From assembly GCA_046154645.1 (NCBI GenBank), contig JBJXDZ010000105.1:17683-81682 (forward strand): a DNA stretch of 64,000 nt, given 5' to 3'. Of this stretch, positions 9,418-17,366 are shown in pieces. How positions within the stretch are numbered: position 1 is the stretch's first letter; each line of letters starts with the position of its first letter. The stretch comes from Ga0077555 sp046154645 (GTDB lineage Bacteria; Pseudomonadota; Alphaproteobacteria; Rhizobiales; Hyphomicrobiaceae). The position numbers were made by a program, and so were the translations under genes. The notes beneath the pieces are model-generated. The model was not told where the DNA came from and did not search any database. It saw nothing but the letters and a program-made list of their open reading frames with translations.

Positions 9418-10125
9418 ATGAAGCACGTCACCGTCATCCAGCACACGCAGTCGGAGTGGCTTGGCGCCATCGAGGATCACCTTGAGGGCCGCGGCATTCG
9501 CTTCAGCTACGTACGTCCGTTCACGGGCGACGCCAAAATCCCGGACGTCGCCATGCTGGGTGACGGCCTCATGCTGATCGGCGGCGGGCCATGGGGCGCT
9601 GCAACTGAGGGCAAGCTGCTGCCGACCCTCGCGCAAGAGGTGCGCCTCGCCCGCGCCTGCCTGATGCTCGGCAAGCCCATCATCGGCTTCGGTCTCGGCG
9701 CGCAAATCCTGAGCCTTGCAGCCGACGGCAAGGTGATCGAGGCGCCGTTGACCTTCACGCTGAGCTATGCGCGGCGCACGACGGCCGGGGCCCTTGGCGG
9801 CTTGCTGCCAGAAACCTTCCCCGCCGTCGTCTATATGCGCGATCGGCCGGCGCCACCGGACTACGCACAGATCCTGGCGCGCGATGCGCAGGGCCATGCC
9901 GCGGTGTTCCAGATCGGCAGCAACGCGTTCGGCTTTACCGGCCATCCCGGCATGCGTCGCGCCATGATCGAGGACCTGATCATGGAAAGCGATGATACGC
10001 CGGATGATCCCGCCGCTGCCCTCGAGGCCATGAGCCGCCTGCAGACGCCGCTCGAGGACGCACTGGTGCCGATCATGAGCGGGCTTGTCGCCGCCTGCGA
10101 TTGGATGGCAAAATCGCGAGGCTGA
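9418..10125 (+). CDS. Class I glutamine amidotransferase-like protein lacking the nucleophile
   Basis: The 235-residue product has the class I glutamine amidotransferase fold pattern (LIGGGPWGA, then IIGFGLGAQIL). In active enzymes the second stretch is G-x-C-x-G; here the cysteine position is G92 (G90-F-G92-L-G94), so ammonia release from glutamine is not expected. A GHPGM stretch stands where the HxE part of the triad would be. Amidotransferase-like genes are known companions of lipS genes in sHdr loci, so a structural or accessory role in lipoate assembly is possible, but it is inference. Confidence 0.75.
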   Translation: MKHVTVIQHTQSEWLGAIEDHLEGRGIRFSYVRPFTGDAKIPDVAMLGDGLMLIGGGPWGAATEGKLLPTLAQEVRLARACLMLGKPIIGFGLGAQILSLAADGKVIEAPLTFTLSYARRTTAGALGGLLPETFPAVVYMRDRPAPPDYAQILARDAQGHAAVFQIGSNAFGFTGHPGMRRAMIEDLIMESDDTPDDPAAALEAMSRLQTPLEDALVPIMSGLVAACDWMAKSRG

Positions 10126-10180
10126 GGGCTTCGGCATGGCAATGGGTTGCTCGATTTCTGCCAAGCCTTAGCATTCAAAC

Positions 10181-10188
10181 ATTCGAAT
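10181..10188. promoter_or_regulatory. Putative sulfur-regulon operator upstream of dsrE and the shdr genes
   Basis: ATTCGAAT lies about 93 bases before the dsrE start. Here only the eight-base core is a perfect palindrome, with partial matches outside it (ACATTCGAATAT). It matches the cores at 2626, 20456 and 30999. Confidence 0.55.
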
Positions 10189-10280
10189 ATAAACTTGCCT
10201 GTCTCATGACAACTCGATATCGTTTGTGACTGTGAGTATGCTCGCGTGTTCGTCCATTGCTGCCAACGCAGGAGACGCCC

Positions 10281-10658
10281 ATGGCCAAGAAGCTTCTGAT
10301 CGTGATGGCCAATACCGATCCCCGCAACGGCGAGGAACTTGGCGCGCCGATCTTCCAGGCCTCGGTTGCCGCGGCCATGGATTACGACGTCGAGGTGATC
10401 TGCACCGCCACGGCTGGACGCCTGATGAAGAAGGGCGTCGCTGAGAGCCTGGTCGTCAAGCCAGGCAGCCCGAAGAACGTCTACGAGTTCATCAAGGACG
10501 CGCACGCGGCGGGTGTGAAATTCTACTGCTGCTCGCCCAATCTCGATCTCTTCGAAATGACCAAGGAAGACCTCATCCCCGAATGCTCCGGCATCGTCGG
10601 CGGCGCCTACATGATCGAGGAGATCATGGAAGGCGACTGCAAGGTGCTGACGTATTGA
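10281..10658 (+). CDS. dsrE: DsrE-family sulfurtransferase (DsrE3C type)
   Basis: The 125-residue cytoplasmic protein belongs to the DsrE/DsrF family, sulfur carriers that pass sulfane sulfur between TusA-like proteins and sHdr. The adjacent cysteines C83 and C84 in FYCCSPN match the active-site pair of the DsrE3C group; a further cysteine is in PECSG. GGAG lies before the ATG. It heads the shdr operon, directly upstream of shdrC1, as in other sHdr loci, and is preceded by the ATTCGAAT operator. Confidence 0.88.
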   Translation: MAKKLLIVMANTDPRNGEELGAPIFQASVAAAMDYDVEVICTATAGRLMKKGVAESLVVKPGSPKNVYEFIKDAHAAGVKFYCCSPNLDLFEMTKEDLIPECSGIVGGAYMIEEIMEGDCKVLTY

Positions 10659-10681
10659 GGTGTGAGTGGTGAGGTCGTGAG

Positions 10682-11440
10682 ATGGCAGACGGATCAGCAA
10701 CCCGCGTCCAGGATTTCATCGGCGATCCCGTCTCCGCGACGCCGCCAGTGCCGCGCGCCAAGCTGGAGGCCATCTTTCAGGACATCCAGGACGACCTTCG
10801 CTTCGATCACGAGCTGAATGGTTGTCTCAACTGCGGCATCTGCACCGCCACCTGTCCGGCCGCCCATTACTACGACTTCTCGCCGCGCGAGATCGTCCAG
10901 CTCTTGTGGACCGAAAATCTGGAAGGCATCTACGATGCCATGCAGGAAAAGATCTGGTCCTGCGCGCAATGCTACACCTGTGCGGCCCGCTGCCCGTTCA
11001 AGAACTCGCCCGGCGGCCTCGTCATGCTGATGCGCGAGGTGGCGATCAAGCATCAGATGCAAAGCGCCAAGGACGTGCTGCGCCCGTTCTCGCGCGTCAT
11101 GTTGAAATTGATCTCGACCGGCAATCAGCTGGCGCCGGACATGATCAATCCGCAGCATTTCGCCGACTGGGGGCCCAACATCTCGAAGGTCGAGGCGCCG
11201 CTCAAGCTCTTGCGCAAGGCGATCCCGATGGCCACGCTCAACACCACGGAGACGGCCTGGGAGGTGAACCTCAAGACCTCCGTCGAGCTTTACACCATCT
11301 GGGAGATGACCGGCGTCCTCGACCAGCTCGAAGGCATCGACCAGAACCTCTTCGACGTCATCAAGGACATCATGGAAGAGAAGGGCGAGGACTGGAAAGA
11401 CTTCCTGGAGAGCCAAGACAGCGCGGAAGATGATGCCTGA
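10682..11440 (+). CDS. shdrC1: sHdrC1, iron-sulfur subunit of the sHdr complex
   Basis: HdrC-like subunit of the cytoplasmic sulfur-oxidising heterodisulfide reductase-like complex. The 252-residue protein has two 4Fe-4S motifs: C48, C51, C54, C58 (CLNCGICTATCP) and C94, C97, C100, C104 (CAQCYTCAARCP), which carry electrons between the catalytic subunits. The stop overlaps the start of the next gene (TGATG). In known loci shdrC1 is followed by shdrB1; here a PIN-like gene and a small gene stand between them. Confidence 0.92.
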   Translation: MADGSATRVQDFIGDPVSATPPVPRAKLEAIFQDIQDDLRFDHELNGCLNCGICTATCPAAHYYDFSPREIVQLLWTENLEGIYDAMQEKIWSCAQCYTCAARCPFKNSPGGLVMLMREVAIKHQMQSAKDVLRPFSRVMLKLISTGNQLAPDMINPQHFADWGPNISKVEAPLKLLRKAIPMATLNTTETAWEVNLKTSVELYTIWEMTGVLDQLEGIDQNLFDVIKDIMEEKGEDWKDFLESQDSAEDDA

Positions 11441-12039
11441 TGGCGAAGCGCAGGGTCGATGTGGCGGTGGTCGTTCCGGATGCGAGCCCGATTCTCACTC
11501 TCGCAAGAATTGGACGTCTGGATTTGCTGCTGACATTTGCCGTACCGATTCGCATCGTCGATCAGGTCCACTACGAGGTCACGAGACAGGAAAATGATCC
11601 TCGCGGAGAAATTGCTGATTTTCTGCATCGAAATGGCAACCGGATCGAGATTGTGGAAACGTTAGTTGGATTGGGCTTCAAGACGCAACGCGAGCGGGGA
11701 CTAAAGATGCGCTCGAAAGACCTGGGAGAACAAGCCGTCGATGAGTACGCTGTCAGGCTTCGGCGATCGGGCAAGGCAACATTCATTCCACTTGTGTTGT
11801 TCGAGGACCCCGATGTGCTGGAACTACGAATTGCCGACATGGCAGGCATCTATCTGCTGAACACTGCTGCTTGGCTCTTCGGGCTTTATCAGGCCGGGGT
11901 GCTGCCTGAAGGGTTGGAGCTGATCGACAAGGTCAACCAGCATCGTGCGACGCCCATGGAGCTCATTGATCGGGAGGCCCGAACCAAGAAAGTGCATGCG
12001 GCATGGCGAAGGAGGATCAAGCGTGCTGACCCATCATGA
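11440..12039 (+). CDS. PIN-domain-like protein inserted in the shdr operon
   Basis: The 199-residue product resembles PIN-fold nucleases of the DUF3368 kind: an early acidic motif VVPDASPILTLARIGRLDLL, then IVDQVHYEVT, a central DLGEQAVDEYA and an acidic FEDPDVLELRIADMAG stretch where PIN proteins place further metal-binding residues. PIN proteins are often the RNase toxins of toxin-antitoxin pairs. The start overlaps the shdrC1 stop, so it is translated with the sHdr genes. Activity is not proven; the C-terminal 70 residues are basic and without an assigned role. Confidence 0.6.
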   Translation: MAKRRVDVAVVVPDASPILTLARIGRLDLLLTFAVPIRIVDQVHYEVTRQENDPRGEIADFLHRNGNRIEIVETLVGLGFKTQRERGLKMRSKDLGEQAVDEYAVRLRRSGKATFIPLVLFEDPDVLELRIADMAGIYLLNTAAWLFGLYQAGVLPEGLELIDKVNQHRATPMELIDREARTKKVHAAWRRRIKRADPS

Positions 12040-12268
12040 TCTCGAAGGCATGGAGCTGCCGCGGGTGCTCGAATTGCTCGAAAAGGGCAAGGTCGGTCAT
12101 ACCGCCGTTATGGACTATCTGAACATCGACAGCTTGAACCGATTGGTGGAGATCATGCACGACAACGGCCGCCAGATGCCTGGGCATCGGCCAATGGCGA
12201 TCCGCCAGGAAACATTGGATCTGCTGAAACAAATCACGCGGCCGCTACCAAAGCAGGCGGTAGAATGA
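12023..12268 (+). CDS. Small protein paired with the PIN-like gene
   Basis: An 81-residue protein starting at a GTG with a strong AAGGAGG ribosome site nine bases before it, and overlapping the end of the PIN-like gene by 17 bases. It looks helical (MELPRVLELLEKGKVGHTAVMDYLNIDSLNRLVEIMHDNG). I do not recognise the family. The overlap suggests it acts with the PIN-like protein, for instance as its antitoxin, but this is inference from layout only. Confidence 0.5.
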   Translation: MLTHHDLEGMELPRVLELLEKGKVGHTAVMDYLNIDSLNRLVEIMHDNGRQMPGHRPMAIRQETLDLLKQITRPLPKQAVE

Positions 12269-12287
12269 CTTGGTGAAAGGTGATGTC

Positions 12288-13667
12288 ATGACCAAACCCA
12301 ACGACGAACGCTTCACCGGTCACGGCTCCGAATGGCGCCCGGCCAAGCTCTCGACCACCGAGGCGCAACTGGCGACGCAATGGGTCGAGCAGAAGATCGA
12401 CCGGCGCTCGATGCTGACCAACAAGGATCGCGTCGAGGATGTGCGCGACGCCATGTGGCAACTGGAAAAGGACGGCCAGATCAAGGTGCATCGCGTCAGC
12501 GAGCAGCACAAGCCGATCGACGTCAAGACGCTGTACGGCTGGACCAAGCGGATTCCTACGACGCAACTCTGGCATCACAAGAGCTGCGGCCAGTGCGGTA
12601 ACATCCCGGGCTATCCCGTGTCGCTGCTCTGGCTCATGAACAAGATGGGCATCGAATATCTCGACGAGACCGACCAGACCAGCTGCACGGCCTGGAACTA
12701 CCACGGCTCCGGCATCGGCAATCTGGAAAGCCTCGCCGCCGTGTTTCTGCGCAACTTCCATCAGGCTTATGTCGCCGCCAAAGCGCAGGGCCTGCCCGAG
12801 GGCTACTATTACCCGCTCGTTCACTGCGGCACGTCGTTCGGCAACTACAAGGAGGTGCGCGCCTATCTCATTCACTCGGCCAAGCTGCGCGAGAGCGTCA
12901 CCAAGATCCTAGCCAAGCTCGGCCGCCTCGTCGATGGCAAGCTGTTGATCCCCGAAGAAGTCGTGCACTACTCCGAGTGGGTGCACGTCATGCGCCACGA
13001 GATCGCCAAGCATCAGGTGCACGACGCCTCCAAGATCCGCACCACGATCCATCCCGCCTGCCACGTCTACAAGATGGTGCCGGAGGACGCGATCTACGAC
13101 GACAGCATCCTCGAGGGCAACCGCGTCGCCGTCTCCACGGGCATCATGCAGGCGCTCGGCACGCAGGTGATCGACTACAAGACCTGGTACGATTGCTGCG
13201 GCTTCGGCTTCCGCCACATCATCTCGGAGCGCGAGTTCACCCGCTCGTTCGCCATCGACCGCAAGATCCGCGTCGCCGTCGAGGAAGCCAAGGCCGATGT
13301 CATGATCGGCCACGATACCGGCTGCATCACCACGCTCGACAAGAACCAATGGATCTCGAAGGCAACCGGCGACGGTAAGGGCGTTGAATTGCCCGTGCTG
13401 GCCGACTGCCAGTTTGCCGCTCTCGCGTGCGGCGCCGATCCCTACAAGATCGTGCAGACGCATTGGCATGCCTCGCCGATCGAGGGTCTGCTGGAAAAGC
13501 TCGGCATCGACTGGCAGAAAAGCAAAGCGGAGTTCGAGGCCTATCTGAAACAAATCCAAACCGGCGTCGCCGATCAGCTCTATGATCCCCGTCTGCGCCT
13601 GACCAGCGGTCCAGGCTTCAGACCGATCCGCCGCGAGGTCATTCCACCGCCGCCTCTGGCCGAATAG
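12288..13667 (+). CDS. shdrB1: sHdrB1, catalytic subunit of the sHdr complex
   Basis: HdrB-like catalytic subunit, expected to bind a non-cubane iron-sulfur cluster through cysteine-rich CCG motifs. The 459-residue protein has HPACHVYK, WYDCCGFGFR and HDTGCITTL for one CCG domain, and the further cysteine positions SCGQCGNIPG, TSCTAW and HCGTSFGNY typical of the long B1 type. The ATG at 12288 follows AAAGGTGA. It should pair with sHdrC1, and both act in oxidising protein-bound sulfane sulfur to sulfite. Confidence 0.92.
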   Translation: MTKPNDERFTGHGSEWRPAKLSTTEAQLATQWVEQKIDRRSMLTNKDRVEDVRDAMWQLEKDGQIKVHRVSEQHKPIDVKTLYGWTKRIPTTQLWHHKSCGQCGNIPGYPVSLLWLMNKMGIEYLDETDQTSCTAWNYHGSGIGNLESLAAVFLRNFHQAYVAAKAQGLPEGYYYPLVHCGTSFGNYKEVRAYLIHSAKLRESVTKILAKLGRLVDGKLLIPEEVVHYSEWVHVMRHEIAKHQVHDASKIRTTIHPACHVYKMVPEDAIYDDSILEGNRVAVSTGIMQALGTQVIDYKTWYDCCGFGFRHIISEREFTRSFAIDRKIRVAVEEAKADVMIGHDTGCITTLDKNQWISKATGDGKGVELPVLADCQFAALACGADPYKIVQTHWHASPIEGLLEKLGIDWQKSKAEFEAYLKQIQTGVADQLYDPRLRLTSGPGFRPIRREVIPPPPLAE

Positions 13668-13691
13668 GCCACAACGAATTGAGAGCAGTAC

Positions 13692-14450
13692 ATGGATCTT
13701 ACCGAAGGCTTTGTTTCTGAATTTGGGGTGCTTGAGTTCTCGACTGCAGAGCTTCAGAGCCTTGAAAAAGAAGAGCTGAAGTTCTTGCTGACGTGCTCTC
13801 TGATATCGAATGATATTCGATTTCACTGGTCTCTGATGATTCGATCCCGTCGCGATGGAAAGAGTGACGAATTGGTGGAAATGCAGATGATTAGGGAATT
13901 GTGGGTTCTCAGAAAACTAGCGTCTGTTATTTGGGAAGCCGACATCGCCTTAAACGGGTTCTTAAAGAAGCATATCTTTGCGAGGCGAGCTCTTGATGGT
14001 CAAGCAGCGATCCTGCCGTCAGGAGGCAGAGATAAGGAGTTCATGGCTCTGGCTGGGAAAATACGGAACAGAATCACCAACCACTACGGCGTCGGGGAGT
14101 TAGCACTTCAACTGCAAGGGTTCGCGTTAGACGCGAAGCACCGATATTACGCTCACAGCCAACAAGGAAATAGTTTATCCGGATTCTGCGAGCAGATTAT
14201 TACGGTGCCCTTAGTTTTTGATGCCTCAAGGCCTGATCAATCGGACGAATTCAGGGCGTGGTGTCGCTCTAGTTCAAATGAGATGATGCGTTTCTGTAAT
14301 CGCGGAATTGGCTCACTCGTCAAAGAACGGTTCCCAGCTAAAGTGTTCAACAAGAAGGAAATAGAAGTGCACCAGGAAGCGGCGCCACTTGATCACCGCT
14401 GGCCTCTTTTTTCTGCGATTGTGCCAAGTTCATCGGTTGCTACGCCATGA
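13692..14450 (+). CDS. Unknown protein with a HEPN-like RNxxxxH motif inserted in the shdr operon
   Basis: I do not recognise a named family for this 252-residue protein. It is mostly helical, and the stretch KIRNRITNHYG near residue 125 carries the R-N-x4-H pattern of HEPN RNases, with acidic helices before it. Base composition is clearly more AT-rich than the flanking shdr genes, a sign of recent gain. It stands between shdrB1 and shdrA, which normally adjoin, and its stop overlaps the shdrA start by four bases. A defence or toxin role is only a motif-level guess. Confidence 0.55.
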   Translation: MDLTEGFVSEFGVLEFSTAELQSLEKEELKFLLTCSLISNDIRFHWSLMIRSRRDGKSDELVEMQMIRELWVLRKLASVIWEADIALNGFLKKHIFARRALDGQAAILPSGGRDKEFMALAGKIRNRITNHYGVGELALQLQGFALDAKHRYYAHSQQGNSLSGFCEQIITVPLVFDASRPDQSDEFRAWCRSSSNEMMRFCNRGIGSLVKERFPAKVFNKKEIEVHQEAAPLDHRWPLFSAIVPSSSVATP

Positions 14451-15502
14451 CCAAACCCATCCTCATCGTTGGTGGCGGCCCGGCGGGGCTCGCGGCAGCG
14501 CATGCACTGTCGCAAGTGGGCACGCCAAGCCTGCTGGTCGAGAAGATGGATCGCCTGGGCGGCGCGCCGATCCTGTCGGGCTATGCCAAGCTGGTGCCAT
14601 CGGGATTGTGGGCCAAGGACGCCATCGGCGGTATGGTCACGCGCGTCCAGTCCGACCCGGGAATAGCGGTCGCACTCAATGCCAAGGTGAAGGCCTTCGA
14701 GGGCGCGCCCGGCGCCTTCCGCGCCACGCTGACGACGGGGGATGCCTACGATGTCGGCGCGGTGATTCTCACCACCGGCTTCACGCATTTCGATTCCGTC
14801 AACAAGCCGGAGTGGGGCTTCGGCACCTACCCCGATGTGGTGACGACGACGCAGGTTGAGCAGATGATCTCGACGGGGCAGGGCGTGCGTTGCCCCTCCG
14901 ATGGCCGCAAGCCAAAGCGTGTCGCCATCCTGTTGTGCGTCGGCAGCCGCGATCGCCAGATCGGCCGCGAGTGGTGCTCCAAAATCTGCTGCACAGTGTC
15001 AGCCAACATGGCCATGGAGATCCGCGAGGAGCTGCCCGACGCCCACGTCTACATCTACTACATGGACATCCGCACCTACGGCCACTACGAGACCGACTAC
15101 TATTGGCGCAGCCAAGAGGAGTTCAAGGTCAAGTACATCAAGGCCCGCATCGCCGAGGTGACCAGCGACGGCAAGCAGCTCATCGTCAAAGGTGAGGACA
15201 CGCTGGTCAAACGGCCGATTACCATTCCCTTTGATCTGGTCGTGCACGCCATCGGCATGGATCCGAACGTCGACAACATGACGCTGTCGGCCGTCTTCGG
15301 CGTCGACCTGCACAAGCACGGCTTCATCGCGCGCCAGGACTCCTACGGCATCGTGGGCGCTACCTCGCGCCCCGGCGTTTTCGTCGCTGGCGCAGCGGTC
15401 GGCCCCGAAACCATCGACGACAGCATCGCGCAAGCCAACGCCGCCGCTCTCTCCGCGCTCGCCTCAGCCCGCGGCGCCGGTCAGCGACAAGCGGCGGAGT
15501 AA
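14447..15502 (+). CDS. shdrA: sHdrA, flavin subunit of the sHdr complex
   Basis: sHdrA binds FAD (ILIVGGGPAGLAAAHAL at the N-terminus) and an iron-sulfur cluster through C164 in LLCVGSRD and C177, C181 and C182 in WCSKICC. At 351 residues it is much shorter than archaeal methanogenic HdrA, as usual for sHdrA. It is thought to be the electron-splitting or electron-exit subunit of the cytoplasmic complex. A second nucleotide-binding segment with FDLVVHAIGMDPN is near the end. Confidence 0.92.
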   Translation: MTKPILIVGGGPAGLAAAHALSQVGTPSLLVEKMDRLGGAPILSGYAKLVPSGLWAKDAIGGMVTRVQSDPGIAVALNAKVKAFEGAPGAFRATLTTGDAYDVGAVILTTGFTHFDSVNKPEWGFGTYPDVVTTTQVEQMISTGQGVRCPSDGRKPKRVAILLCVGSRDRQIGREWCSKICCTVSANMAMEIREELPDAHVYIYYMDIRTYGHYETDYYWRSQEEFKVKYIKARIAEVTSDGKQLIVKGEDTLVKRPITIPFDLVVHAIGMDPNVDNMTLSAVFGVDLHKHGFIARQDSYGIVGATSRPGVFVAGAAVGPETIDDSIAQANAAALSALASARGAGQRQAAE

Positions 15503-15506
15503 GGCG

Positions 15507-16511
15507 TTGACGCAGCCCCGCCCCACGCTCCACCTTTCCGGCGCCAAGCTGCGAACGGCGTGGGCGACGTTGGTTCATGCGACCGAAGCGGTCGGTGGTG
15601 TCGAGCGGTTCGTGGCAGCGTTGCACATCAAATCGCAGGCGTTCCAGGATCGCTTCGCCAACGACCGCGCCGTACGCATCGAACGCGTGGCCTTCGACGA
15701 AATCGCGCAACTGATGCCGACCGTGCGCCGCCGCGTTGGCGGCTTGATTGACCGCCACGGCTGGCCGCACGTGTGCACAGCCATCGTCGCGCTGCTGCAC
15801 GATGCCCACGTCCCCGGCTCCGCCGATGCCCGCATCGCCGCTTTTGAGAGTGCGTTGGCCACCAGCCGTGAGACCGTCAGCTCTTCCCCCTCTCCCCGTT
15901 CTACACGGGGAGAGGGTCGGGGTGAGGGGCGGCAACAAACTGAGCTTGAGCAAGCGGCCGCCCCTCACCCTAACCCTCTCCCCGTGCACGTGCAGAGCAA
16001 GGGGAGAGGGGATGAGCGTACATTTCGCCCCAATGACCGTTTCCTGCGCGATCTCGCCGCCGAAATTCTGCACAACGTGTTGCCGGAGCACTATCCGCTG
16101 ATGACGCGCTGGATGTGGGACACCAAGGCCAACACCGGCGTCATCCGCGAGATCTGGCATGATCCAACGACAGGCGACGACACCGACCACATCGTCATCG
16201 AGGTGCCGGATACTCACGAGACGTTCCTCGTCCTACGCGAGGAGCTGTCGCAGTTCCTCTCCGACCAGGGTATCTTCCGCGACATGCTCTGGTACATCGA
16301 CGTGCTGTCGGCGCAGATCTACGCGGGCTATATCAATTCTCAGGGCGGCGCCTGGCTCAAGACCGAGTTCGCCTCGGAAGGCGATCCGCTCGAGCATACG
16401 CGGCGCATTCTGGGTCTCGATGCGCGGGGCACTGGACTGCGCGCGCGCCGCCCTCGTACTGGTGATCCGGCGATTGCAGAAGGAGCGGGCAAGCTGCTCG
16501 CAAAATACTGA
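15507..16511 (+). CDS. sHdrH, accessory protein of the sHdr locus
   Basis: This 334-residue protein occupies the place of the conserved protein of unknown function that lies between shdrA and shdrC2 in sHdr loci. It starts at TTG four bases after shdrA. Segments such as LTRWMWDTKANTGVIREIWHDP-like and LYWYIDVLSAQIYAGYINSQGG-like blocks give no clear catalytic motif. About residues 127-169 are low-complexity (SPSPRSTRGEGRGEG and PHPNPLP) and are the translation of a palindromic repeat pair, so they are probably an insertion that the protein tolerates. Stop and next start overlap by one base. Confidence 0.75.
   Translation: MTQPRPTLHLSGAKLRTAWATLVHATEAVGGVERFVAALHIKSQAFQDRFANDRAVRIERVAFDEIAQLMPTVRRRVGGLIDRHGWPHVCTAIVALLHDAHVPGSADARIAAFESALATSRETVSSSPSPRSTRGEGRGEGRQQTELEQAAAPHPNPLPVHVQSKGRGDERTFRPNDRFLRDLAAEILHNVLPEHYPLMTRWMWDTKANTGVIREIWHDPTTGDDTDHIVIEVPDTHETFLVLREELSQFLSDQGIFRDMLWYIDVLSAQIYAGYINSQGGAWLKTEFASEGDPLEHTRRILGLDARGTGLRARRPRTGDPAIAEGAGKLLAKY
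15887..16012. repeat. Inverted pair of palindromic repeats inside shdrH
   Basis: Two GC-rich units face each other: one ends in GGGGAGAGGGTCGGGG and the other starts with CCCCTCACCCTAACCC. Each also forms its own hairpin (CTCCCCGTTCTACACGGGGA). The pair keeps the shdrH frame open. Confidence 0.8.
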
Positions 16512-17275
16512 TGCCCATCCACGAGAAATCGCTGATCCGCCCCGAGAACCTCGTCACGCATGACAACCTCGTCATCGACGGCGTCAACGTCTCGGGGCAC
16601 TGGTCGACCTTCATCACGCCACGCGTCGTCACCGACTACAACGAGGCGCTCGAAGAAGAGATTGCGGCCATGCCCGGCGGCGACAAAATCCACCGCTGCT
16701 TCCAGTGCGGCTCGTGCACCAACGCCTGCACCATTCATGCGCTCGAGCCGCGCTTCAATCCGCGCTACTGGATCTATCTTATCCGCATGGGCTACGAGAG
16801 CGAGCTCTTGCGCGACAAGGACATCATCTGGCAGTGCGTCTCCTGCCACAAATGCACGCACATCTGCCCACGCGACGTGGAGCCCGAGGGCGTCATGAAA
16901 GCGACCGCGCACTGGCTACAATTGAAGGGGCACACGCCGCCGTCACCCTCGCACATCTTTGACGAGGAGTTTTCGCATCAGGTGATCCGGCGCGGCAAGA
17001 TCGAGGACACGGCGGTGCTACACAAGTTCCTCAAGCAAACCAAGCAGCCGCTGCTGCAGGACTGGCTGGTGCAGATCGCGCGCAACATCGCCATGCGGTT
17101 GCCTTTCAAATGGGGACTGAAAATGGCGTGGGCGCAGGTGTTCAAGCCGAAAACGCGCGGTTGGGCCAAATCACGCGCAGCGATCGAGGACTACATCCAC
17201 GAGGTGGAAGCGGAGCAGAAGAAGGTGATTGGGAACCACGTCCCCTCTCCCCGTTCTGCGCGGGGAGAGGGTTAG
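16511..17275 (+). CDS. shdrC2: sHdrC2, iron-sulfur subunit of the sHdr complex
   Basis: The 254-residue protein has two 4Fe-4S motifs, C63, C66, C69, C73 (CFQCGSCTNACT) and C109, C112, C115, C119 (CVSCHKCTHICP). It is the HdrC partner for sHdrB2. The last residues (SPRSARGEG) are translated from a palindromic repeat at the gene's 3' end and are probably not part of the original protein. The start overlaps the shdrH stop. Confidence 0.92.
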   Translation: MPIHEKSLIRPENLVTHDNLVIDGVNVSGHWSTFITPRVVTDYNEALEEEIAAMPGGDKIHRCFQCGSCTNACTIHALEPRFNPRYWIYLIRMGYESELLRDKDIIWQCVSCHKCTHICPRDVEPEGVMKATAHWLQLKGHTPPSPSHIFDEEFSHQVIRRGKIEDTAVLHKFLKQTKQPLLQDWLVQIARNIAMRLPFKWGLKMAWAQVFKPKTRGWAKSRAAIEDYIHEVEAEQKKVIGNHVPSPRSARGEG

Positions 17276-17356
17276 GGTGAGGGGCGGCAGCGTACTCAGT
17301 GCCAAGTGCCGCCCCTCACCCCGACCCTCTCCCCATCGAGTGCAATGATGGGGAGA
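17240..17356. repeat. Inverted palindromic repeats at the shdrC2-shdrB2 junction
   Basis: A hairpin unit (CTCCCCGTTCTGCGCGGGGA) followed by a facing copy (CCCCTCACCCCGACCC...GGGGAGAGGG). The left unit supplies the last codons of shdrC2, and the right one ends in GGGAGAGGGAGAAG immediately before the shdrB2 start. Confidence 0.8.
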
Positions 17357-17366
17357 GGGAGAAGAG

